Below are positions 56,551 to 64,000 of a DNA stretch of 64,000 bases, piece by piece (the first letter of the stretch is position 1; every line of letters begins with the position of its first letter). The translations under genes and the position numbers were made by a program. Source of the stretch: Massospora cicadina (taxonomy: Eukaryota > Entomophthoromycota > Entomophthoromycetes > Entomophthorales > Entomophthoraceae). Below the pieces are notes generated by a model. It was given only the letters and a program-made list of their open reading frames with translations. It searched no databases and had not been told where the DNA came from. The DNA is taken from the NCBI GenBank assembly GCA_022478985.1, contig JAKSZP010000017.1:186001-250000 (forward strand), given 5' to 3'.

Positions 56551-57439
56551 ATAAACCCCTCCAAGCCTCAGCTTGGGGACAAAAGCCAAGGCGTGGGTCT
56601 TCAAATCTTCTAAGCGTAGTTTTACATGGATACCTAAAGCAATTAAGTTTTTTGGGCTTCCATGAATTTATGAAAATAAAAAGAGAGGGATCCAAACTAG
56701 CGGGGATGTTTAGGCCAAAAGGTAGTTGGCATGGAAACAATGGAGATTTTGTAAGAGACATTGGGGAGTGGCCCTGGCATTGGGGATTGGCCCCAGAAAG
56801 ATCATCAGCATTGTAGCCAGCTTTGGTAAGAAGTCTCAGAAAGATCGTTGGCATTGGAGCTGGCATTGGATATTGGTCCCAGAAAGAGCATTGCCATTAT
56901 TTTCTGGCATCAGTAAGAGATCCTAGAAAAATCATTGGTATTGTTTTCTGGCATCAGGAAGATGTCCTGCATCTATATTAAACCCAGAGAGCGTTTTCAA
57001 TTAAACTAAATATTAGGGTCAGTAACAATAAATAAAATATTATTTTAGGCATATTACTATAAAACATAAGGGATTAGCCCTAGTAAATTAAGATTAGATG
57101 GTGTTGCTCCACATAATCCTACTTGATATTTTTGGAAGGCCTTTGCTCCTTCTTAGCATCTTACGCTTTCAGCGCCTGGTCAGAGGTAATCCCTTCATCC
57201 TGGTCTTGACGTTATGAGAGAAGAGCAGGGGCCAGGTAGTCAACATGGGAATTTGAGGTCCTGAGTTAAATAAAAATCAGATCAGCTGGATGAAACCCCC
57301 AATTGATCCTACTAATAACCCTCCTAGTCTTTATACGCTTTATAAGAGTTGTTCAAAGGTTAGGATTGGTATCGTTCCTCCTCCTTCCTGGGTTGTAGCC
57401 TTACAGGGAACTAATGGACACCTGGCAAAGAGCACCATT
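56551..57439. other. RT-H internal region without pol
   Basis: 889 bp with no retroelement domain in any frame. It holds a short degenerate tandem repeat (56745-56975) and ends with the PBS relative GGCAAAGAGCACCA (57424-57437). Confidence 0.7.
56745..56975 (+). repeat. Degenerate tandem repeat in RT-H
   Basis: Four imperfect copies of a unit of about 55-65 bp, each with an AGAAAGATCATTGGCATTG-like core (near 56796, 56838, 56880 and 56924) and a CTGGCATTGG/CTGGCATCAG companion. Non-autonomous LTR elements often carry such repeats in place of genes. Confidence 0.65.
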
Positions 57440-58171
57440 TTTTGGGATGAAGGGGAGCAACTCCTAACTGGCCATATGTTGATTAAAGCCCCAAAGCCCC
57501 CAGTGAGTTAGTAGGCCCTAAGGGCTGAGATAATCTACATTTGGACTAAGAGTATAAGTGAAACGACAAGATTATTGAAAAAAAGCCTCAAGGTATTTAT
57601 AGTACCTTAAGGCTAAAAATTAAGATGAGAGAAGATTGTAGGATAAAAGAAAGGTAGATGGGAGCTAGGCAATAAGTCCTAGGATAAGGGAAATCTCAGT
57701 TACGCAAACTGATTGATATATATAAAATACTACTAATACAGATGGGAATTGGATGTCCCCAGCTTGTAGCTATTGGTAACCATAGGAATCAAAATACTAT
57801 TAGGACTTAAAACAATAGTTTAAATAGTAAATATAAGGAACAGAAAAATCATCACTCGCTTGATCTCTTGAAAACCTCGGCGTAATTTACAGAGAATCCC
57901 TAAATACCAATTGATTGAGTTCATCACAAGTGGGTATTCCGCCGCGACCCAATTGACTATGAGATTATTTGAAATCCTCAGCTTTAGTTGCCAGTGTCTT
58001 TTTAAACCTATAATTTTATAATAGTTATCATCAGGGGAAGATCCTTAAAACTTCAAATTGGCCTCAAATCAAGCTACCAAGGAGACTGATTCAGCAAATG
58101 CTGATAGTTGACCATTAGCAAGGCGCAACCCCTAGAAAGAGGCTTCACCTAATAGAGGGCGAATCCTGACA
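57440..58171 (-). repeat. RT-H right (5') LTR
   Basis: An uninterrupted copy of 732 bp that ends AATCCTGACA before the TSD TGGTG. The first bases (TTTTGGGATGAA) are eroded relative to TGTCAGGACATA of the left copy. Confidence 0.87.
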
Positions 58172-58860
58172 TGGTGTACCAGAAGGGATGACTGCAATTT
58201 TTAAGTGACAATGGAACCGATTTTTACAACCTATATTATCCCAAGACTGACTTAACTGATGGGAATCTGAGGAGTGGTATTTATTCCTTATCATCCAGAA
58301 AATGAACTGAAAAGTGGAGAGAGTCAATGGTACTTTAGCTGTGATTCTGAGGAAAGTAGTAGCGGAGAAAACTTCTTCTTAAGGATCTTATCTAGGTTTA
58401 GTTACCTTTGCATATAATATCAGTCATCATATGGTAAAAGGGAAAACGCTATTTAAACTTTTATATGGATGAGGGGCAGCACTACCGCCAATTTTGTATT
58501 CCACCATAGAGCTAGATTTGGGGATGAGTTTAGAGCAATACTTTAATTCAACTGGAAGGTATTATGATTGAACTTCAATCACATGCATTCAACAACACGT
58601 TGAAGAAAAGAATTAAAGCAATGATTATAGACAACAAGAAATGACCAGTGCTACAAGAGTACCATGTGGGGGATAGGGTAGCTTATTGCGTTACCCATGG
58701 TTTTGAAAGAATAAACAAGCTGGATACTTTTGGTTGGGTCCGTCTGAGATTACTGCCAAGTTAGCAACTGATGCCTATATAATAAAGAAACCATGGATGG
58801 TTTTATAGTGAATAGGGTCCATATTATATAAACTATATATTGGATCAGGGGGACTAATAG
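58172..58860 (+). pseudogene. RT-F integrase (second part)
   Basis: Resumes after RT-H with LSDNGTDFYN (58197-58226), the second catalytic Asp region. It continues with a damaged block containing WRESMVL near 58320, where the catalytic Glu lies, and the C-terminal segment YHVGDRVAY (58660-58690). WLGPSEITAKLATDAYIIKK at about 58735-58790 is the GPY/F-type module. The catalytic blocks are in different frames. Confidence 0.8.
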
Positions 58861-59680
58861 TTTCAATGTTCCCGTGGGACCACTGAACTTACTAAAAATA
58901 GATTAAGTCCTGGTGTACTGGTTAAGTCTAATAAAGAAACCGATGAACCAAAATAGCAAGCAAAGTTTAAAAAAGAACCTCCAAATCAGAGTAGGGGAAA
59001 AGGAAAGTTGGTCCTCTGAAATTACTTATAGATTAAGTTTATTGCAAAAAAGAGAAAAAATTAACATAAGAAAAATATTAAATGATAGAAGATAAAAACC
59101 ATATAGAAAAAAATAAAAGTATAAAATTAGTATAATAAATATTGATCTTTCTTTTGTTGCCATTTAAATCATCTAGTGGTGTTCCCTTATATCATCAGCA
59201 GGATCAACACAGGTTGAAACTGAATCCGCTGTTAGTGGACCTAAGATGCTATATTAAAATAGGCATGTTGGCAGGATTAAGACGGGTTTAAACTGAATCT
59301 GAAGGAAAGAGGCCATAAAAGTAAATTTAAGAGGATTCGCTCTGATATAAAACGGAGAGCACAGCTGAGGAAATAAAGGGACCAAGGAATTGTGGAAGCC
59401 GCCTGAGAATATCCTTTATATGATAGATTGTCGTATAAGCCTGACCTGAGGGAATAAAGGCTTTCTAGACCTATTATTGGCAGCAACACCTGAACTAGGC
59501 TGGCAAAGCATGAGAATATAGAAACATGCTCTGCGGAGGAAGCAGCAATAAGAACATGGAAAGAAAAAATGCATAGAAAAAGAATTACCCAGCGATGAAT
59601 TGAGCAAGGAAAAAGGAGTTAGACTAAGAAAAATCAAACTTAAGCTATTCTGGAGGACTCAGTCAGGGATCAAAGCAGCG
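58861..59680. other. RT-F 3' untranslated region
   Basis: AT-rich sequence between the end of pol and the right LTR. The 60-codon frame at 58913-59095 is Lys/Arg-rich and may be a pol tail; no motif is visible. Purine-rich stretches near 59560-59630 and 59665-59680 are candidates for the polypurine tract. Confidence 0.45.
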
Positions 59681-60883
59681 TCTGCTTCTGAAAATCTTCA
59701 TTTCTAGATAATCTGGTCAATTGGGGTATGTATTGGATTATTATTCCCACATTACTCAGCTTAATCAATTATAGTAAATCTGCTTATCCACTGGGAGATG
59801 AGACTCACTAGTGGACAAGGGACTTATAAATTACCTGCAATAACGATTGTGTGGAGAAATAATCATACTGAGCCCAATTGATCTTCTAGATTTTGATACA
59901 AGATTGTTAATGTCTCGTTGGGGATGATCCCCGCCAATAAACAAGTGTTAAGGTTTGTCAATTTTAATATTGATAATTTAATTAACTTGTAGGAGTCAAT
60001 CAGGTTTTTTCATTAATTGACTAAGGGGTTTATTAGTTGCTAAGCGATTGATGACGCCCATGATAAGAAACTTGTGAGTTAACTTTTTAGGGATTACAAC
60101 CTGCTGTTTATGGGTAAAGGTCCCATTACCTAAGCAGGTTGCTAACCTAATAATTATGCACGCTGGGATTGAGCGAAATCACTGGGACACATTTCTCAAT
60201 TTAACCCAGAAGATGTTGCATTTATGTTCACCAGTGAAATCTTACTAAACTAATGAAGAAGATCATCATTGGGCATGACTCTAAATGATTAAATTATTGG
60301 TAATGGCTGCCATTTTCAATTAGGGCGTCAACAGAAGAGTTGAACGCCAGATTTCCTTATAAATTCCCTTGTGTTTGATTAATAAAGCAGATAGAAAGTT
60401 AGAAAGATAAAAAAAGCTCAAGTACTTTATTAATTTAGACTGTCATACATTCATTTATAATTTACTCAAGGGACTAGAATGGAAGAATAGGATATCATTT
60501 GTCTAATAAAAAGGCTAGCTCTGCGGACTCTGCGTCATGAGAGAAGAGAAGAACCTTTGGACCTAATACTAAATTAACTATACCAGAAGGAAGAGCTAGA
60601 GGGAGAAGTTAATACCATTCCAGAAGCTCTACAAGAATTAGAAGGGCAAGCACCAGTTTTGTGTTGGACTTAATATTCAACTTGGCTATAAGAAATTCAA
60701 TTAGGGTGATAGCGTCATACTATCACCAATTCAATTAGTTACTATGAATTTTTATCTACAACTCATACAACGCACATAATAAGCCCTGTTCAGTTTATTG
60801 GATAGATAAAAGCGAGTAACAAAACCAGAAGTCTACATTTGGTACTCATTGTCAAGAGTAACCAATGCTATCAAAAGTTAACA
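59681..60883 (+). repeat. RT-F right (3') LTR
   Basis: An uninterrupted copy of about 1.2 kb that ends AAAGTTAACA. The start is set by where similarity to the left copy fades. Confidence 0.8.
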
Positions 60884-62672
60884 TCTAAATTTAAATTTTA
60901 AACTAGTTATTTTATCAATTTTTACCACTACTTCAGCATCAGGACAAATGAAAAAACAAAGGTCCTTTTGTTTTTTAAGCTGCATAATAAAATGCTAGTC
61001 TGAGCCCAAATAAGGTAGTCTTGTTTTAGCTATAATTTAGGCATTTACTCAACTACTTGCATAAAATTTGCATCTTAAAAAATTAGATAAAGACATTCTG
61101 ATCTCCAGTCATCACCATGAAGTGGTTTTCTTACTTTATTAGCTCTTCTTGGAAACTCTTTTTGAAAAAAAATACAAGCCTCAAAATAGCCAACAGATGT
61201 CTCTCTTATAGAGACATGCGTTGTTGATACTACTACCAAAGTCCATAGACCTCTCCAGTACCATACTACCATATTGAGGAATTCTTGGTGGATGCTTTAT
61301 TTTTTGCCATTTTCTAATTCTTAATATGTTTACCTTGTGCATTGTCCTACCATATTAAATTTTAGTATCTCTTATCAGTTATCATAATATCACCTGAACT
61401 TCTGATTATCAATGGCTGATTGTTTATGTCTTAGCAGAAAATGTAAAAAGTTGGATAACTAACACAATGCTATTGATAAAAAATATAAGTATCATTGCGG
61501 TTTAAATCAACATTTACTGAAGCTTTAAATGTGGAATAATATAAAGAAAATTATACAAAAATTAGATTTGTTATTCTATTATTTTTTACAGTATAGTCCT
61601 GGTGAATCACTAATACTTTAATTCTTATTTACATAATTTATTATCACTTTTCATATGCATAGCTATATATCGACCTTTTATATATTCAGATATAACTTTT
61701 TTGTGTACTAATTGAATATACTTCTAGTCACCATTTAATTTAAATGTATGAGATCTATTGAAGTTTTCACCCTCTTGGATAAATTTACTCCAGATACTTA
61801 TGAGTTTGATTCACCTTTACATCTCATTGTTATTGTTGTAAAGCATACAGTCATCTATATGGAATAATCTAGTGTGTGACTTCATTGTGCCATACTGTCC
61901 TGCATATTACCTTTCAAAGATAGAGCAATGGAATAATCCTTAACTTGTTTTCTACTATAGTTCTTTAATGCCTTAATATAACACCCTGATGTTAGTTTAT
62001 GATCATCCTTAAACCAAAATAATCTTAATGGTTAGACTGGGTGACATCCTTACAACAAATTTAATGTAGTAATTAGTATCCAATTGATTAAATAATATAG
62101 GTAAATATATCTTTGCAGAAACTAAATACAACCTGTTAGCATATAAGTACAAAACCATAAAAACATATTCACAATTGCAACCATAAGTATTTAATGTGCC
62201 ATTTATCAGGAAAGAACATATTAATAATGTTCCTCAGATTCACATAATTTCATTTAAATAGTATACATAGGTATTAAAGTTTAAATTTATTACCTAGAAT
62301 AGATTAATACAAGTATATCACTAAATAATGCATTCAAGGTTAGGCTTGGCCATGACAGCGCCTAAGTTATAATATGAGCTTTGATACATGTGGTAAGCAG
62401 GTTTTTTTTCCCGCCATAATAATTTTATATGTTTTATTGTCACTTATATTAACGGTCAAATCACATGTGTTCATATATAATAAAATAAAGAATATGAATA
62501 AGCAATTTTGAAGTAGTAAGAATCTTTTCTGACTTGAAGCTCTTAAACAGACAAACTTAATCATTAAGATCAAGCTCATTAGGTCCCAGTGATACTTCTT
62601 TTACCAATTATATTTATAGTATTTGAGGCAAGCTGATTAGGGGATGGACATTACCAAAATAAAGAAAGAAGT

Positions 62673-62914
62673 TATTATCATGAAACCTGAGCAGGGTCAA
62701 CTTGTTGTAGAAAGTTTTTCCACCTCCATATCAGGACTCAGATTTTTCTGGTTACATGGGTAAGGTTTTCGTGTTATTAGACCTAATAACCGCCAATAGC
62801 TTCCTTCAGCTGGCACCTCAAGTGATGTGTGAAGGGTGGGAATCAAGCCTGCAACCTTCAGGTTGGTAGCTGTATGCCCTACCAACTAACCTTCCACACC
62901 CCTTCTTTTATCAT
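62673..62914 (-). mobile_element. SINE-M: tRNA-derived SINE-like copy
   Basis: A minus-strand tRNA-like head of exactly 73 nt (62827-62899) opens this unit. Its 7-bp acceptor stem, GTGTGGA with TTCACAC, pairs fully with one G-U. AAGGTTAGTTGGTAGGGC (62882-62893 region) resembles tRNA positions 8-25 with the A box. GGCTTGATTCC (62839-62849) is a B box with two changes. The T stem is eroded. A tRNA-unrelated body of about 150 bp follows to 62673. Possible TSDs TTTTATCAT (62906-62914) and TATTATCAT (62673-62681) match at 8 of 9 bases. Confidence 0.62.
62827..62899 (-). tRNA. tRNA-like head of SINE-M (not a functional tRNA)
   Basis: 73 nt with a fully paired acceptor stem, a three-pair D stem and a damaged T stem. 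The anticodon arm cannot be folded confidently, so no amino acid is assigned. It is reported as the head of a SINE or a tRNA pseudogene. Confidence 0.45.
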
Positions 62915-64000
62915 TTAGAGGTCTCAATATTGGCCATATTCCACCACCTTGAGGGCGCCTAATATCAGTCCAGTCTACTTCAAAGGTCTCAGAATAATTA
63001 AATACTGAACTTTAAAAAAGTATATTATTTTCTATAAAATTTATACTTATACTTGGCAAGATTTTATTATAGTGGTTATTTCTTCAGTATGGTCCTCATA
63101 ACATCCTGTAGCCATTTTGTAGTATAAACTTACTATAAAGTTAGCTACTAAAGCACCTGTTGGAAGTCAAAAAATAACTTGCGTTCTGGTATTTGTTCCC
63201 AGAGCAGTGTCTAATAGTAAATTAAAAAACATGTAGCTTTTAATCCCTTAGCGTTTATTGCTTACTGGTTCCTTTAGCTTTTTATATCTAACGCAGCAAT
63301 GCATATCCAGTGATGGCATTAGAATGAACTTTTTAAAGTAAATGTAGATTATTTTATGCATATATAACTGTTAAACATATCCAAACTCTCAGAATATAAT
63401 CTCTTAATAATTGTTCAGGTACAACTGCACAATGCCACTATCTACATTTTTTATACAAAAAAATATTTTGCACTTATTACAGTCAAGGCATCAATATAAT
63501 AATCATAAAAAGTTTCAGAATTGGGATAATATAAAACAAGTGCTTTTACAATTAACCTCAGTAGTTCATTGAAAATATTTTGGAAAGCTTATTATATATG
63601 AATTCCTCATTGGCCTTGAAAAAGTAAATAAAGTTTCATTTATTTTGTCTGAAGTCCATTAAGAACAAAGAAATAGTATAATATCCTTACCAATAAATCT
63701 TGTACAATCCATTTTCTTCACAAATTTTCATCTTATAGATCACCTCAGTCTTGCTTATTTAGTCTCTCAACTCTAATGCATTACATGAAGCCCAAACATT
63801 TAGCTGCTCTGAAAAAAGTGACAATTTTTGGATTTTTTTGATGTTTTTGTTGGCCAGTTGCTAAAAACTGTTCAATATTTTAGATGCTCATGTTAAAAAT
63901 GGCTCTTAAGAGTCAAAATAGTAACATTAAGTTCAGTGTGTAAACATACATTGGGTATTATATAAGACAATGACCTTGGAAAAAACACAATAAATTATAT

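Larger units (their letters stand above)
44397..58171 (-). mobile_element. RT-H: small non-autonomous LTR element in RT-F
   Basis: Flanked by the perfect pentamer TGGTG (44392-44396 and 58172-58176). The left LTR is 44397-44676 plus 56093-56550, split by RT-I, and the right LTR is 57440-58171. Both sum to about 735 bp. The true internal region is only 56551-57439 (889 bp) and encodes no gag or pol. A PBS relative lies next to the right LTR and a purine-rich tract next to the left, so the strand is minus. This is a LARD/TRIM-like layout that would need proteins from another element. Confidence 0.85.
36184..60883 (+). mobile_element. RT-F: Ty3/gypsy retrotransposon, host of nest III
   Basis: The left LTR (about 36184-37080 plus about 38984-39295) and right LTR (about 59681-60883) match over roughly 1.2 kb once LINE-K is removed. 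A PBS follows at 39299-39315, so the element reads on the plus strand. gag, protease, RT, RNase H and integrase remnants follow in Ty3 order. The integrase continues after RT-H at 58172. It holds four independent insertions: LINE-K, LTR-G, RT-H and, within RT-H, RT-I with LINE-J. The outer LTR edges are uncertain by about 30 bp and no TSD was recognised. Confidence 0.85.
60884..64000. other. AT-rich right flank without recognised gene
   Basis: About 3.1 kb of AT-rich sequence. No frame exceeds about 73 codons and none has a motif I recognise. It includes the 65-codon minus-strand frame at 61075-61272 and a small hairpin at 61197-61217. The only structured feature is SINE-M. Confidence 0.5.

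Noticed and set aside
61197..61217. ATGTCTCT/AGAGACAT hairpin with a 5-base loop
   Set aside because: A short 8-bp palindrome is expected by chance in a window of this size, and nothing around it suggests a terminator or element end.
61075..61272. 65-codon minus-strand frame with fairly protein-like composition
   Set aside because: No start context, splice pattern or known motif could be supported. It could be an exon, but nothing shows it.
1..64000. CRISPR arrays, operons, phage, rRNA or bacterial features
   Set aside because: No regularly spaced direct repeats, no clustered intact reading frames and no rRNA-like blocks. All large structure is explained by eukaryotic retroelements.

Overview
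This window looks like a gene-poor, repeat-packed, AT-rich block of a eukaryotic nuclear genome. A fungus is the most likely source. The evidence is one Ty3/gypsy element ending in a chromodomain, a Tad-like non-LTR retrotransposon, and many different Ty3/gypsy lineages with TG...CA termini and 5-bp target-site duplications (TSDs). I could not recognise any host single-copy gene, rRNA or functional tRNA, so the species is not identifiable from this sequence. About 60 of the 64 kb can be assigned to transposable elements. Nearly all of them are broken by stops, frameshifts and deletions.

The elements form three nests. Nest I (819-19811): RT-A, a minus-strand Ty3 element, carries RT-B, a minus-strand chromovirus (TSD TTTTG), inside its left LTR. 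RT-B in turn carries RT-C, a plus-strand Ty3 element (TSD AGGTT). A separate tRNA-derived SINE (TSD of 11 bp) sits in the reverse-transcriptase domain of RT-A. Nest II (20351-35537): RT-D, a plus-strand Ty3 element, is split in its integrase gene by RT-E (minus strand) and in its gag region by an unexplained 1.2-kb interval. Nest III (about 36184-60883): RT-F, a plus-strand Ty3 element, carries four independent insertions. These are an ORF1-type LINE fragment in its left LTR, a solo LTR in RNase H, and RT-H in its integrase (TSD TGGTG); RT-H is a small non-autonomous LTR element. RT-H contains RT-I, a minus-strand Ty3 element, in its left LTR, and RT-I contains a nearly full-length LINE (LINE-J) in its pol.

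The nesting gives a relative order of insertion: RT-A before RT-B before RT-C, RT-D before RT-E, and RT-F before RT-H before RT-I before LINE-J. LINE-J is visibly richer in G+C and has the longest open frames, as expected of the youngest insert. Paired LTRs differ mostly by C/T and A/G transitions, which suggests cytosine deamination or a RIP-like process, but I could not compute this over full lengths.

Six or seven of the LTR elements share a primer-binding site related to TGGTGCTCACTACAGGG, so different lineages appear to use the same or closely related tRNA primers. The non-repeat stretches (1-818, 19812-20350, 35538-36183, 60884-64000) are AT-rich and hold no convincing gene. The last one includes a second tRNA-derived SINE-like copy at about 62673-62914.
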